Part shown: one piece after another, positions 55,397 through 64,000 of the stretch
How positions within the stretch are numbered: position 1 is the stretch's first letter
Layout: the number at the start of each line of letters is the position of its first letter
From: Nitrospira moscoviensis
Lineage (GTDB): Bacteria; Nitrospirota; Nitrospiria; Nitrospirales; Nitrospiraceae
NCBI RefSeq assembly: GCF_001273775.1
Contig: NZ_CP011801.1
Coordinates: forward strand, 1 to 64,000
Length of the DNA: 64,000 nucleotides
Direction: 5' to 3'
Notes under the pieces: generated by a model
Told to the model about the DNA's origin: nothing
What the model saw: the letters and a program-made list of their open reading frames with translations, nothing else
The model's database searches: none
Program-made: the position numbers and the translations under genes

Positions 55397-57001
55397 TCAC
55401 ATGCGGAAAACCGGCGGATGCGACGGCCGGATCGGCGTCGCCATCGCGAGATCCAAGCAGAGACCGAGAATCTTCCTCGTCTCGACGGGATCGATGATCC
55501 CGTCGTCCCAGAGGCGCGCGGTGCTGAAATAGGCATGGCCTTCCCGCTCATACTGGGCCAGTGTGGACTCGCGCATCTTGCGCTGCTCGGCCTCCGAGAG
55601 GACGGCCTTCTCACGGGCCCGCTGCTGCCGCTTGACCGTAACGAGCACCTCCGCCGCCTGCTGCGCCCCCATGACCGACGTCCGCGCGTTGGGCCAGAGG
55701 AAGAGAAACCGCGGACCGTAGGCCCGTCCGCACATCGCGTAATTCCCGGCCCCGTGGGAGGCTCCGATGATGATCGTGAATTTCGGGACGTCGGCCGTCG
55801 CCACGGCCTGCACCATCTTGGCGCCGTCCTTGATGATCCCGCGCGCCTCATACTCTTTGCCGACCATGAAGCCCGTGATGTTCTGAAGAAACACGAGCGG
55901 CACCCGCCGTTGCGCACAGAGCTGCACGAAGTGCGCGCCTTTCAAGGCGGCTTCGGAGAGCAACACGCCGTTGTTGGCGACGAGGCCGACCTGGTGCCCC
56001 ATCCAACGGGCGAAGCCGCAGGTGAGCGTCCGGCCGTAGCGGGCCTTGAACTCGTGAAAGCGGCTGCCGTCCACCAGGCGGGCGATGACGTCACGCGCCT
56101 CGAAGGTCTGCCGCGGATTGCTCGGAATGATGCTGTACAGCTCGTCAGCCGGATAGAGCGGCTCCTCGATCACCGCGGGCTTGCGCGTGGCGGGCCGGCG
56201 AGGCAGCGTCTCGACGATCGACCGGCAGATGTCGAGCGCGTCGCGGTCGTTCTCCGCCAGATGATCGCTCACGCCGGACAGCCTCGTGTGGAGGTCGGCC
56301 CCGCCGAGCTCTTCGGCGGTGACGTCCTCGCCGGTCGCCGCTTTGACCAGCGGCGGTCCCGCCAGATAAATGGTCCCGGTGCCTTTCACGATCACGTTCT
56401 CGTCGCACATGGCCGGCACATAGGCGCCGCCCGCGGTGCACATGCCCATCACCACGGCGATCTGCGGAATGCCGAGCGCCGACATCCGCGCCTGGTTGTA
56501 GAAGATCCGTCCGAAGTGATCCTTGTCGGCGAAGACCTCGGCCTGCGTCGGCAGGAACACGCCGCCCGAATCCACGAGATAGATCGCCGGCAGCCGGTTC
56601 TCCAGCGCGATCTCTTGCGCCCGGAGATGTTTCTTGATCGTCATCGGGAAATAGGTCCCGCCTTTGACCGTCGCGTCGTTGGCGGCGATCACGCAGGGGC
56701 GGCCCGCCACGTAGCCGATGCCGGCGATCAATCCCGCGGATGGAACCTGGTCGTCGTACATGTCAGAGGCCGCGAGCGGACTGAGCTCCAGCCAGGGCGC
56801 GTCGGGATCGAGGAGGGCCGCGATCCGCTCGCGGGCGGTCAGCTTGCCTCGTTCTTTGTGCAGCGCGACGGCCTCCGCCGATCCTCCGGCCCGGGCGAGC
56901 GCCAGCCGTTTGTGGAGATCGGCCATCAGGCCTTCGTAGTGGGCCCGATTCGACGTAAAGTCAGGGGATGTGGACGAGATGGACGTGACCAGCGTGCGCA
57001 T
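55397..57001 (-). CDS. Methylcrotonyl-CoA carboxylase beta subunit
   Basis: A 534-residue carboxyltransferase. Motifs [28 protein letters not shown] [25 protein letters not shown] and the C-terminal [16 protein letters not shown] match the biotin-dependent acyl-CoA carboxylase beta family, closest to methylcrotonyl-CoA carboxylase. It needs a biotin-carrying alpha subunit, which is not in this window. It carboxylates 3-methylcrotonyl-CoA in leucine catabolism. The neighbours (hydratase, HMG-CoA lyase) agree. It is followed closely upstream by the mutase small subunit. Confidence 0.93.
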   Translation of the reverse strand: MRTLVTSISSTSPDFTSNRAHYEGLMADLHKRLALARAGGSAEAVALHKERGKLTARERIAALLDPDAPWLELSPLAASDMYDDQVPSAGLIAGIGYVAGRPCVIAANDATVKGGTYFPMTIKKHLRAQEIALENRLPAIYLVDSGGVFLPTQAEVFADKDHFGRIFYNQARMSALGIPQIAVVMGMCTAGGAYVPAMCDENVIVKGTGTIYLAGPPLVKAATGEDVTAEELGGADLHTRLSGVSDHLAENDRDALDICRSIVETLPRRPATRKPAVIEEPLYPADELYSIIPSNPRQTFEARDVIARLVDGSRFHEFKARYGRTLTCGFARWMGHQVGLVANNGVLLSEAALKGAHFVQLCAQRRVPLVFLQNITGFMVGKEYEARGIIKDGAKMVQAVATADVPKFTIIIGASHGAGNYAMCGRAYGPRFLFLWPNARTSVMGAQQAAEVLVTVKRQQRAREKAVLSEAEQRKMRESTLAQYEREGHAYFSTARLWDDGIIDPVETRKILGLCLDLAMATPIRPSHPPVFRM

Positions 57002-57007
57002 GGCGCC

Positions 57008-57412
57008 TCAACCGTGTTTGAGCCCTTTGACGAACTCGACGATCTCCTGCATGGGCGCGCCGGGCCTGAACAGCGCTTTCACGCCCGCCGCTGTGAGCCC
57101 GGGAATGTCGTCATCCGGGATGATCCCGCCGCCGAACAGCACGATATCGTCGGCTCCCTGTTCCTTGAGCAGCTCCGACACGCGCCGAAACAGCGTGTTG
57201 TGGGCGCCCGACAGAATGCTCAAGCCGATGGCATCCACGTCTTCCTGGATTGCCGTGCTCACGACTTGCTCCGGCGTTTGATGGAGGCCGGTGTAGATCA
57301 CTTCCATCCCGGCGTCACGCAGCGCGCGTGCGATCAGCTTGACGCCTCTGTCATGGCCATCGAGGCCGACTTTGCCGATGAGGATTCGCATGGGCGCCGT
57401 CGCTACTGCCAT
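57008..57412 (-). CDS. B12-binding small subunit of acyl-CoA mutase
   Basis: A 134-residue cobalamin-binding domain of the mutase family. The [14 protein letters not shown] motif (DxHxxG with the base-off His ligand), [13 protein letters not shown] and [11 protein letters not shown] match IcmB and the C-terminal part of methylmalonyl-CoA mutase. It should pair with the large subunit at 58298-59893, from which an MBL gene separates it. The last codons of the MBL gene overlap its start by 10 bp. Confidence 0.94.
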   Translation of the reverse strand: MAVATAPMRILIGKVGLDGHDRGVKLIARALRDAGMEVIYTGLHQTPEQVVSTAIQEDVDAIGLSILSGAHNTLFRRVSELLKEQGADDIVLFGGGIIPDDDIPGLTAAGVKALFRPGAPMQEIVEFVKGLKHG

Positions 57413-58251
57413 GCCGTCACCTCCCGAAGAAAATATTTGCCCTCGTGATCCCTCCGGACATAGCCCGCTTGCACCAGCGGATCATGCTCGAAGAGCAGCA
57501 ACCATTGTTCCTCGAACGCCCGATCCAACACCCACCGTTTGGTCTCGAGCGTCTGAACGGGAAACAGGTCGTAGCCCATGATGTAGGGCAGGGGCAGGTG
57601 AGAGACGGTCGGGATCAGATCGCCCAGAAAGAAGGCCACCTTCCCTTCCGATTCGATCCTGATGCTTTGATGACAGCGCGTGTGCCCGGCGGTGACGACG
57701 GCGGTGATCCCCGGAAACAATTCCGTATCGCCGCGCAGGAATTCCCACTGGTTCACGTGCGCGATCGGCGTGAAGTTCTCCCGCCGATAGCTGGCCCTGG
57801 TCCGCTCGTTCGCGCGGGCTGCGTCGTCGTACTCCCCCTGCTGCACGAAATACTGCGCCTTGGGAAACGAAGGCCGGATCGTCCCGTGCTCGTCTCTCAT
57901 CGTATTGCCGCCGGCGTGGTCAAAATGCAGATGCGTGTTGATGACCATATGGATGTCGCCCGGATTCAACCCGCGGCGCTTCAACGAACCCAGGATGGTC
58001 GGCGACCGCTCGACGGCGAACATCTGGTGAAACTTCCTGTCCTCCTTGGTGCCCAACCCCGTGTCCACGAGGATGTTCTTGCCCTTCGCTCGAATCAGGA
58101 GCGCGGTGAGACTGAGCGGCACCCGGTTCAAGTCGTCGGCGGGACAGCACCGCTCCCACAAGACTTTGGGAACGACCCCGAACATCGCCCCGCCGTCCAG
58201 CGCGAAGCGGCCGTCGCTCACCGGATAAATCTCAAACGCGCCGAGTCTCAT
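57403..58251 (-). CDS. Metallo-beta-lactamase-fold hydrolase
   Basis: A 282-residue MBL protein. The [10 protein letters not shown] zinc motif is intact near residue 108, with [12 protein letters not shown] and a late LLFEHDPLV. Members hydrolyse thioesters, lactones or phosphodiesters. Its place between the two mutase subunits suggests a housekeeping role for acyl-CoA or a lactone, but the substrate is unknown. It starts 46 bp after the large subunit and overlaps the small subunit by 10 bp. Confidence 0.9.
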   Translation of the reverse strand: MRLGAFEIYPVSDGRFALDGGAMFGVVPKVLWERCCPADDLNRVPLSLTALLIRAKGKNILVDTGLGTKEDRKFHQMFAVERSPTILGSLKRRGLNPGDIHMVINTHLHFDHAGGNTMRDEHGTIRPSFPKAQYFVQQGEYDDAARANERTRASYRRENFTPIAHVNQWEFLRGDTELFPGITAVVTAGHTRCHQSIRIESEGKVAFFLGDLIPTVSHLPLPYIMGYDLFPVQTLETKRWVLDRAFEEQWLLLFEHDPLVQAGYVRRDHEGKYFLREVTAWQ

Positions 58252-58297
58252 ACACCATCACCCCCGGGCTGCTCAGCGACAGGACCCGCGCTCCATC

Positions 58298-59893
58298 TCA
58301 CAACACCACCGGCTCTCGATACGTCCCGAACACCTCTTTCAACGCCGCGCAGATTTCGCCCAGTGTTGCCTTGGCCTTCACCGCCGCGATCAGATAGGGC
58401 ATCACGTTCTCGCTGCAGGCCGCCGCTTCCTGCAGTTCTTCCACCGCGCCCGCCATCCTGAACGGATCGCGCGCCTTGCGCAGGTCCGACAAGCGCGCCA
58501 CCTGCTCGCGCTCGACCTCGGGCCCCACCTTCAGGATCGGGATCGAGCGTTCCTCTCGCTCAACATACTCATTGACGCCGACGATGATGCGGTCGTTGCG
58601 CTCCACCTCACGCTGATAGCGTTGGGAGGCGTCGAGGATCTCCCGCTGCGGATACCCCTGCTCGATCGCTTTGACCATCCCGCCCAGGCTGTCCAGCTTG
58701 TGAAAATACTCCAGGGCGGCGTCTTCGAGCCGATTGGTCAACGTCTCGACATAGTACGATCCACCGAGCGGATCCACGGTGTTGCCGGCCTCGCTCTCCT
58801 GCGCGATGATCTGCTGCGTGCGCAACGCGAGCTTCACCGCCTCCTCGGTCGGCAATGCCAGCGTTTCGTCCATCGAGTTGGTGTGGAGCGACTGCGTGCC
58901 GCCTAACACGGCCGCGAGAGCCTGAATCGTTGTCCGCACCACGTTGTTCATGGGCTGTTGCGCCGTGAGCGAGCAGCCCGCCGTCTGCGCATGACACCGG
59001 AGCTGCGCCGATCGCGGATCGTTGGGACGATACCGACGCGTCATTTCACGGGCCCAGAGCCGCCGGGCCGCCCGGAACTTGGCGACCTCCTCGAAAAAGT
59101 CATTGTGGACGTTGAAGAAGAACGACAGCGGCGGGGCGACACGGTCCACGTCAAGGCCCGCCTTCACCGCCGCTTCGACGTAGGTCAGGCCGTCGTAGAG
59201 CGTAAAGGCCAATTCCTGCACCGCCGTCGAGCCGGCCTCCCGGATGTGATAGCCGCTGATGCTGACGGGGTGCCACTTGGGCACCTGTGCGGCGCAATAG
59301 GCCATCGTGTCGGTGATGAGCCGGAGCGAGGGTTCCGGCGGGAAGAGCCATTCCTTCTGGGCGATATATTCCTTGAGGATGTCGTTCTGCAGCGTGCCGC
59401 CCAGATGCTCAAGACGGATGCCGCGCTTCTCCGCGACGGCGAGGTACATCGCGAAGATCACCGCGGCCGGTCCGTTGATCGTCATCGAGGTCGTGACCCG
59501 GTCGAGCGGAATGCCGTCGAACAGCCGCTCCATGTCGTCCAGCGAGGACACCGCGACGCCGCAGTGGCCGATCTCGCCGTGGGCCCGCGGATCGTCCGCG
59601 TCGATGCCCATCAGCGTCGGCATGTCGAACGCGACGCTCAGCCCCGTCTGGCCGTGCTCCAGCAAATACTTGAAGCGGCGGTTGGTGTCCTCGGCCGAAC
59701 CGAAGCCGGCGAACTGCCGCATCGTCCACAGCCGTCCCCGGTACATGGTGGGATAGACGCCGCGTGTGTAGGGGAATGAGCCGGGCGCCCCGAGGTCGTC
59801 GTCCGGCGACCAGTTTTTCAAATCGTCCCGCGCGTAGACGCGGTTGATGTCGAGGCCGGAGAGTGAGGTGAAGCGCGGTTTACGTTCTTGCAT
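58298..59893 (-). CDS. B12-dependent acyl-CoA mutase large subunit, isobutyryl-CoA mutase-like
   Basis: A 531-residue catalytic subunit. [19 protein letters not shown] places Phe at residue 61, and [12 protein letters not shown] places Gln at residue 179. In methylmalonyl-CoA mutase these are Tyr and Arg (human-type RQY and VRNTY), and in isobutyryl-CoA mutase Phe80 and Gln198. The rest, including [10 protein letters not shown] and PLGGSYYVE, is typical. The 118-residue spacing between the two positions is also that of isobutyryl-CoA mutase. It works with the 57008-57412 small subunit and MeaB. The substrate prediction is inferred from residues. Confidence 0.9.
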   Translation of the reverse strand: MQERKPRFTSLSGLDINRVYARDDLKNWSPDDDLGAPGSFPYTRGVYPTMYRGRLWTMRQFAGFGSAEDTNRRFKYLLEHGQTGLSVAFDMPTLMGIDADDPRAHGEIGHCGVAVSSLDDMERLFDGIPLDRVTTSMTINGPAAVIFAMYLAVAEKRGIRLEHLGGTLQNDILKEYIAQKEWLFPPEPSLRLITDTMAYCAAQVPKWHPVSISGYHIREAGSTAVQELAFTLYDGLTYVEAAVKAGLDVDRVAPPLSFFFNVHNDFFEEVAKFRAARRLWAREMTRRYRPNDPRSAQLRCHAQTAGCSLTAQQPMNNVVRTTIQALAAVLGGTQSLHTNSMDETLALPTEEAVKLALRTQQIIAQESEAGNTVDPLGGSYYVETLTNRLEDAALEYFHKLDSLGGMVKAIEQGYPQREILDASQRYQREVERNDRIIVGVNEYVEREERSIPILKVGPEVEREQVARLSDLRKARDPFRMAGAVEELQEAAACSENVMPYLIAAVKAKATLGEICAALKEVFGTYREPVVL

Positions 59894-59932
59894 CGACCGC
59901 TTCCTCCAACGCGGCGCCGCTCGCCCGCCCAG

Positions 59933-60868
59933 CTAGCGTGCAGGGGGACAGGCACCGCCCCAGACGGCGGAGCCTGTCCCCTTCGCCGTCTCGTGTCGTT
60001 CGCCGCTCGCTTCGTAGAGGTAGAAGCCGTGGCCGCTCTTTCGTCCCAGCCATCCCGCCTCGACATACCGGCGCAGCAACGGGCAAGGACGGAATTTGGG
60101 ATCTCCTAGATCCTGGTACAGGACCTCGCAGATGGCGAGTACGGTGTCCAGCCCAATGCGGTCGGCGAGGGCCAGCGGTCCCACGGGATGATTGGCGCCC
60201 GTCGTCATCGCGAGATCGATATCCTCGGCGGACGCGACGCCTTCTTCCAGCGCGAAGGCGGCCTCGTTGATCATCGGCATCAAGATGCGGTTCACGATGA
60301 AGCCCGGCACGTCTTTGGCCACGACCGGCGTTTTCCCCAAGCGCTTGGCGAGGTCCAGGGCGAGATGCAGCGTCCGTTCGGACGTTTCCAGGCCGCGGAC
60401 GATTTCCACGAGCCGCATCACGGGGGCGGGATTCATGAAGTGCAGCCCGACCACGCGATCCGGCCGGCCGGAGGCTGCGCCCAATTTCGTGATGGAAATC
60501 GACGAGGTGTTGCTTGCGAGCACCACGGAAGCGTCGCAGATGCGGTTCAATTCGGCGAAGAGCGCTTGCTTGAGGGCGAGGTCCTCCGGAACCGCTTCGA
60601 TGACCAACTGTGCGTCCCGCAGTCGATCGAGCTGCACGATCGGACGAATGAGGGCCAAGACTTTGCCGGCCTGGTGCCGGGTGATAGATCCCCGTTCGAC
60701 GGCCCGCTCGAGTCCGGCACGTATCTTTGAGAGAGCCTCCTGCAATGGCGGCTCGGCGACGTCGACGAGCAGCACCTGATACTCGGCTGTGGCGCAGACC
60801 TGGCCGATGCCCCGCCCCATTTGGCCGGCCCCCACGACGCCGATGGTCTTAATATCTTCCAACTGCAT
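59933..60868 (-). CDS. 3-Hydroxyacyl-CoA dehydrogenase (3-hydroxybutyryl-CoA type)
   Basis: A 311-residue NAD-dependent dehydrogenase. The nucleotide loop GVVGAGQMGRGIGQ is at the N-terminus, SNTSSISI and the catalytic-His context GLHFMNPAPVM follow, and the C-terminal helical dimerization domain is present (KDVPGFIVNRI). The last 16 residues (G-T-G-S-A... ending PPAR) are encoded by a GGGGACAGGC palindrome (59944-59981), which seems to have replaced the original end. It would oxidise 3-hydroxybutyryl-CoA in butyryl-CoA breakdown. Confidence 0.93.
   Translation of the reverse strand: MQLEDIKTIGVVGAGQMGRGIGQVCATAEYQVLLVDVAEPPLQEALSKIRAGLERAVERGSITRHQAGKVLALIRPIVQLDRLRDAQLVIEAVPEDLALKQALFAELNRICDASVVLASNTSSISITKLGAASGRPDRVVGLHFMNPAPVMRLVEIVRGLETSERTLHLALDLAKRLGKTPVVAKDVPGFIVNRILMPMINEAAFALEEGVASAEDIDLAMTTGANHPVGPLALADRIGLDTVLAICEVLYQDLGDPKFRPCPLLRRYVEAGWLGRKSGHGFYLYEASGERHETAKGTGSAVWGGACPPAR
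59944..59981. repeat. GGGGACAGGC-type palindrome at the dehydrogenase 3' end
   Basis: GGGGACAGGCACCGCC (59944-59959) and GGCGGAGCCTGTCCCC (59966-59981) pair at 15 of 16 positions around a 6-bp loop. It overlaps the C-terminal codons of the 3-hydroxyacyl-CoA dehydrogenase gene. The same palindrome type lies inside prpD at 51194-51230. Confidence 0.82.
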
Positions 60869-60925
60869 GATCAGAAACGGGGTACCTGAGTCACCAGCGC
60901 GATCCCGCCATCGCCTTGCCCCGCG

Positions 60926-62122
60926 CTACCCCGCGTACCCCCTTTCCACGATGATGGCCAGCGCCTCACCGCCGCCGATGCAGAGGCTGGCCAATCCTCT
61001 CCGAGCGCCCCGCGCGTTCATGGCGTGGACCAGGGTCGTGAGAATCCGCGCGCCGGTCGCACCGATGGGATGGCCGAGTGCGACGGCTCCGCCGTTCACG
61101 TTGACCTTCTTCGTGTCCAGTCCCAGTTCCCGGTTGATCGCGAGGGACACGGCCGAAAACGCTTCGTTGATCTCGAAGAGATCGATGTCCCCGATGGTCA
61201 GGCCCGTCTTCTTGAGCACGAGCTTGATGGCTTCCACCGGCGCGATCGTAAACCACTCCGGCGCCAGCGCCGCGCCGGCATAGCCGACGATGCGGGCCAG
61301 CGGGGCGAGACCGAGGCGCGCGGCTTCCGCTTCCGCCATGACGACCAACGCCGCCGCGCCGTCGTTGCAGGAGGGCGAATTGCCGACGGTCAGGATCCCG
61401 TTTTCCTGAAACGCCGGTTTCAGGTCGCGCATCTTCTTCAGGTCCACCCGGTTCGGCTCCTCATCATCCACGACCGTGACCGGCGGCCCTTTGCGCTGCG
61501 GCACTTCAACCGGCACGATCTCCGGTTTGAACGCGCCGGTGGCGATGGCCTCACGGGCGCGCCGGTAGCTTTCCAAGGCGAAGTCGTCCACTTCGCGGCG
61601 GGTGAGCCGATACTTCGCCGCGCAGAGCTCGCCGCCGTCGCCCATATGGAAGTCGTTGTACACGTCCCACAGACCGTCCTTGATCAGGCTGTCCACGAGT
61701 TCCGCATGGCCGAGCCGGTATCCCTGTCGGGCTTTTTCGAGCAAATAAGGGGCGCAGGTCATGTTCTCCATCCCGCCAGCGACGACGATCCCCGCCTCGC
61801 CGAGCGCAATGGCCTGCGCGGCCATGATCACCGTCTGGATGCTGGAGCCGCACACTTTGTTGACGGTCACGGCGCCGACCGAACAGGGAATGCCGGCCCC
61901 GATCGAGGCTTGTCTGGCCGGCGCCTGCCCTAATCCGGCGCTGATCGCGCAGCCCATATAGACCGCCTCCACGCGGTCGGCGGGCAGATGAATCCGCTTC
62001 AAGGCCTCGGCGATCGCGAGGCTGCCCAGCTTGGTCGCGGGGACGGCGCTGAACGCGCCGTTGAAGGCGCCCATCGGCGTCCGCACGGCGCTGACGATGA
62101 CGGATGTCTGTGGCGCGCTCAC
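60926..62122 (-). CDS. Acetyl-CoA acetyltransferase (thiolase)
   Basis: A 398-residue thiolase II. The nucleophile Cys is in NKVCGSSIQTV at residue 91, GHPIGATGAR holds the catalytic His, and the C-terminal CIGGGEALA has the second Cys. It condenses or cleaves acetoacetyl-CoA. The GTG at 62122 overlaps the E2 stop by 4 bp (GTGA) and has GGGAGCAA upstream. With the hydroxyacyl-CoA dehydrogenase and hydratase it completes oxidation of butyryl-CoA to acetyl-CoA. Confidence 0.96.
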   Translation of the reverse strand: MSAPQTSVIVSAVRTPMGAFNGAFSAVPATKLGSLAIAEALKRIHLPADRVEAVYMGCAISAGLGQAPARQASIGAGIPCSVGAVTVNKVCGSSIQTVIMAAQAIALGEAGIVVAGGMENMTCAPYLLEKARQGYRLGHAELVDSLIKDGLWDVYNDFHMGDGGELCAAKYRLTRREVDDFALESYRRAREAIATGAFKPEIVPVEVPQRKGPPVTVVDDEEPNRVDLKKMRDLKPAFQENGILTVGNSPSCNDGAAALVVMAEAEAARLGLAPLARIVGYAGAALAPEWFTIAPVEAIKLVLKKTGLTIGDIDLFEINEAFSAVSLAINRELGLDTKKVNVNGGAVALGHPIGATGARILTTLVHAMNARGARRGLASLCIGGGEALAIIVERGYAG

Positions 62123-63261
62123 AGAATTTGCTCCCAATGACTCTGCTCGAGATAGTGCTTGACCTTCGCCATGAATTGATCCGCGGTCGCTCCGTCGATG
62201 ACCCGATGGTCGAACGAGAGGCTGAGGTAGCCCATCGGGCGGATCGCAATGGCATCGTTGGTCACCACGGCCCGCTTTTGGATTGCGCCGACCCCGAGGA
62301 TCGCGATCTGCGGCTGGTGAATGATCGGCGTGCTGAACAGGCTGCCGAACCCGCCATGGTTCGTGATCGTGAAGGTGCCGCCTTGGACCTCTTCGGGACT
62401 CAGTTTCTTCGACCTGGCCCGCTCGGCCAGATCGACGATCTCCTTGGCCAACTGGCTGAGTCCTTTGCGGTCCGCGTGCCGCACCACCGGCACGAGCAAC
62501 CCGTCTTCCAACGCCGTCGCGATCCCGATATGGAGATCCTTCTTGATGATAATGCCGTGCTCCGTCCAAGCCGAATTCACGATGGGAACATCCCGAAGGG
62601 CTTTCGTCACGGCGCGTACGACGAACGGGAGATAGGTGAGGTCCCGGCCTTCCCGGAATTTGGCGACGCTCGAAAAATCGGCTTCAAAAAACGTCGCCAC
62701 ATGGGCGGAGGTCTGCTTGCTCTGGACCATCCGTTCGGCGATGGTCTTACGCATCTGGGTCAGGGGACGAATCTCTTCGCCCATGGATGGCTCGCCGCCT
62801 CCAGGCGCCACCGTGCCCTGTGCGCCGCGCTGGGCTATGAAGTCCAGGACATCGTTCTTGGTGACTCGGCCGCCGGCGCCCGTGCCTTTGACCTGCGCCA
62901 GATCCACTCCGTGTTGCTTTGCCAGCTGCCGGACGGCGGGAGAATGATGCTCCTCGCCCGCTGGCGCCGGTTCCATCTGACGGACGACCACTCCGCCGAC
63001 GCGGTTGATCACGTCGGCCGGCGGCGTCCTTTCGATGCGGGCAAGCAGGGCGCCGACAGGAACCGTCTCTCCTTCCTTGACGAGAATCTCGCTCAACACG
63101 CCGGTGGCCGGCGAAGGGATTTCCAACGACACCTTCTCCGTTTCCACTTCCAGCAAAGACTGATCCTTCTCGATCGATCCTCCGGCGGGGATGAGCCACT
63201 TCACGACCGTGCCCTCGGCGATGCTTTCTCCCAGCTGCGGCATGATGATGTCGGTGGCCAC
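62119..63261 (-). CDS. E2 acyltransferase of a 2-oxoacid dehydrogenase complex
   Basis: A 380-residue dihydrolipoamide acyltransferase. The lipoyl domain has Lys at residue 43 (EVETEKVSLEIPSPAT), a peripheral-subunit-binding domain follows near residue 120 (HSPAVRQLAKQHGVDLAQVKGTG), and the catalytic domain ends with SFDHRVIDGATAD. The neighbours point to a branched-chain 2-oxoacid dehydrogenase, though pyruvate or 2-oxoglutarate cannot be excluded. The GTG at 63261 (GAGG upstream) was chosen; the open frame extends to 63336 inside a repeat array. Confidence 0.92.
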   Translation of the reverse strand: MATDIIMPQLGESIAEGTVVKWLIPAGGSIEKDQSLLEVETEKVSLEIPSPATGVLSEILVKEGETVPVGALLARIERTPPADVINRVGGVVVRQMEPAPAGEEHHSPAVRQLAKQHGVDLAQVKGTGAGGRVTKNDVLDFIAQRGAQGTVAPGGGEPSMGEEIRPLTQMRKTIAERMVQSKQTSAHVATFFEADFSSVAKFREGRDLTYLPFVVRAVTKALRDVPIVNSAWTEHGIIIKKDLHIGIATALEDGLLVPVVRHADRKGLSQLAKEIVDLAERARSKKLSPEEVQGGTFTITNHGGFGSLFSTPIIHQPQIAILGVGAIQKRAVVTNDAIAIRPMGYLSLSFDHRVIDGATADQFMAKVKHYLEQSHWEQIL

Positions 63262-63271
63262 TGCAAACCTC

Positions 63272-63343
63272 GTGATCAGTGATGAGTGATCAGTGATGGG
63301 TGAAGCGAACAAGCATCCGAACTCGTCATGCATCACCCATCAC
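63272..63343. repeat. Heptad-phased GTGAT/ATCAC inverted array before E2
   Basis: GTGA(T) begins at 63272, 63279, 63286, 63293 and 63300, every 7 bp. After a spacer, (G/A)TCA(T/C) begins at 63325, 63332 and 63339, also every 7 bp in inverted orientation. CAGTGATGGGTGA (63291-63303) and TCACCCATCACTG (63333-63345) form a perfect 13-bp stem. The array fills the E1-beta to E2 spacer and ends 11 bp from the E2 start. Confidence 0.85.
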
Positions 63344-63347
63344 TGTT

Positions 63348-64000
63348 TCAATACGCTGCCAGCTTCCGTGCCGCGGCTATGATGTCGCTCGTCTTCGGCA
63401 GGAAGAATTCCTCCAACGGCGTGCTGAACGGGACCGGTGTGTCCGGCGGCGCGACGCGGAGAATCGGCCCGTCCAAACAGTCGAAACAGTTTTCCGCCAA
63501 GAGCGCGGCGATCTCCGCTCCGATGCCGCCGGTCTTGTTGTCCTCGTGCAACAGAAGCGCTTTGCTGGTTTTGCGCACCGACGCGTAAATCGTCTCTTTG
63601 TCCAGCGGGATGAGCGTGCGAAGGTCGATCACTTCGAGGTCGATCCCTTCCTTGGCCAGGCTCTGCGCGGCTTCGAGCGCCAAATGGACCATCGCGCCAT
63701 AGGTCACGAGCGTGATGTCGGTGCCGGGGCGTTTGACGTCGGCCTTCCCGATCGGGACGATGTAGTCCTCCTTCGGCAGCGCGGCCTTGATCCGCCGGTA
63801 CAGAAATTTGTGCTCGAAATAAATCACCGGATTGGGATCTCGAATGGCCGCTTTCAAGAGCCCCTTCGCATCGTAGGGCGTGGAGGGGGCCACGAGCTTG
63901 AGACCCGGCGAATGAAAGAACCACCCTTCCGGACATTCGGAATGAAACGGCCCCCCGTGCACGCCGCCGCCGAACGGCGCGCGGATGACCATCGGCACCG
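63348..64000 (-). CDS. E1 beta subunit of a 2-oxoacid dehydrogenase (partial)
   Basis: The C-terminal 217 or so residues are visible; the gene runs off the right edge, so its start lies beyond 64000. The segment SPGLKLVAPSTPYDAKGLLKAAIRDPNPVIYFEHKFLYR and the LEVIDLRTLIPLD segment belong to the transketolase-like beta subunit of branched-chain or pyruvate dehydrogenase E1. An E1-alpha gene is expected further upstream, outside the window. It precedes E2 by 86 bp. Confidence 0.9.
   Translation of the reverse strand, partial: VPMVIRAPFGGGVHGGPFHSECPEGWFFHSPGLKLVAPSTPYDAKGLLKAAIRDPNPVIYFEHKFLYRRIKAALPKEDYIVPIGKADVKRPGTDITLVTYGAMVHLALEAAQSLAKEGIDLEVIDLRTLIPLDKETIYASVRKTSKALLLHEDNKTGGIGAEIAALLAENCFDCLDGPILRVAPPDTPVPFSTPLEEFFLPKTSDIIAAARKLAAY

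Overview
The window looks like the first 64 kb of a high-GC bacterial chromosome. It opens with DnaA boxes and runs dnaA-dnaN-gyrB-gyrA, with no recF between dnaN and gyrB. lpxC and two RND efflux systems (one with an outer-membrane factor) imply a Gram-negative envelope. Overall protein character, a BT1-type transporter and the dispersed palindromes suggest Nitrospirota, near Nitrospira. That placement is from memory of family resemblance and was not searched.

Layout. (1) 0-9.4 kb: replication and topoisomerase genes, a DciA-like DUF721 gene and smpB. (2) 9.4-10.9 kb: an orphan DPPY-type DNA methyltransferase overlapping a convergent small gene. (3) 10.9-32.8 kb: a stress/detoxification region on the + strand. 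It holds DoxX, pirin, a DsbA-family thioredoxin, two VOC/glyoxalase proteins, an FhlA-like sigma54 activator, an old-yellow-enzyme reductase, an SDR, a DedA-rhodanese fusion, a TPR protein, two RND pumps and a nitroreductase. A perfect 14-bp palindrome lies between the -35 and -10 of the first promoter. A GG-N10-GC sigma54 promoter precedes the first RND operon. Repeated TGCCGA/TCGGCA half-sites occur both upstream of that promoter and just after the activator gene. (4) 32.8-45.4 kb: a mixed region with an AlkA-like glycosylase, a ferredoxin-MBL protein, the tmRNA gene (tag probably ANQELALAA), macro-domain and cupin proteins, an amino-acid permease, a ParB-like protein, a pterin dehydratase, a cobalamin-type radical SAM protein of the RiPP-maturation group without a visible precursor, an IMPase and a HARE-HTH protein. 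(5) 45.6-46.5 kb: lpxC. (6) 46.8-64 kb: a long minus-strand catabolic cluster that continues past the window edge.

The last cluster reads, in transcription order: E1-beta and E2 of a 2-oxoacid dehydrogenase, thiolase, 3-hydroxyacyl-CoA dehydrogenase, acyl-CoA mutase large subunit, MBL hydrolase, B12-binding small subunit, methylcrotonyl-CoA carboxylase beta, methylglutaconyl-CoA hydratase, HMG-CoA lyase, MeaB-type GTPase, enoyl-CoA hydratase, PrpD, PrpB, PrpC and an acyl-CoA ligase. Together these would degrade branched-chain amino acids and propionate. The mutase carries Phe and Gln at the two specificity positions that are Tyr and Arg in methylmalonyl-CoA mutase, so it looks like an isobutyryl-CoA mutase. 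That would link valine to butyryl-CoA oxidation, while propionyl-CoA would leave by the methylcitrate route.

Three kinds of repeat stand out: 7-bp-phased GTGAY arrays placed 11-15 bp before three start codons, a GGGGACAGGC palindrome inside prpD and at the 3' end of the hydroxyacyl-CoA dehydrogenase gene, and a 124-bp REP-like palindrome at 38.1 kb.
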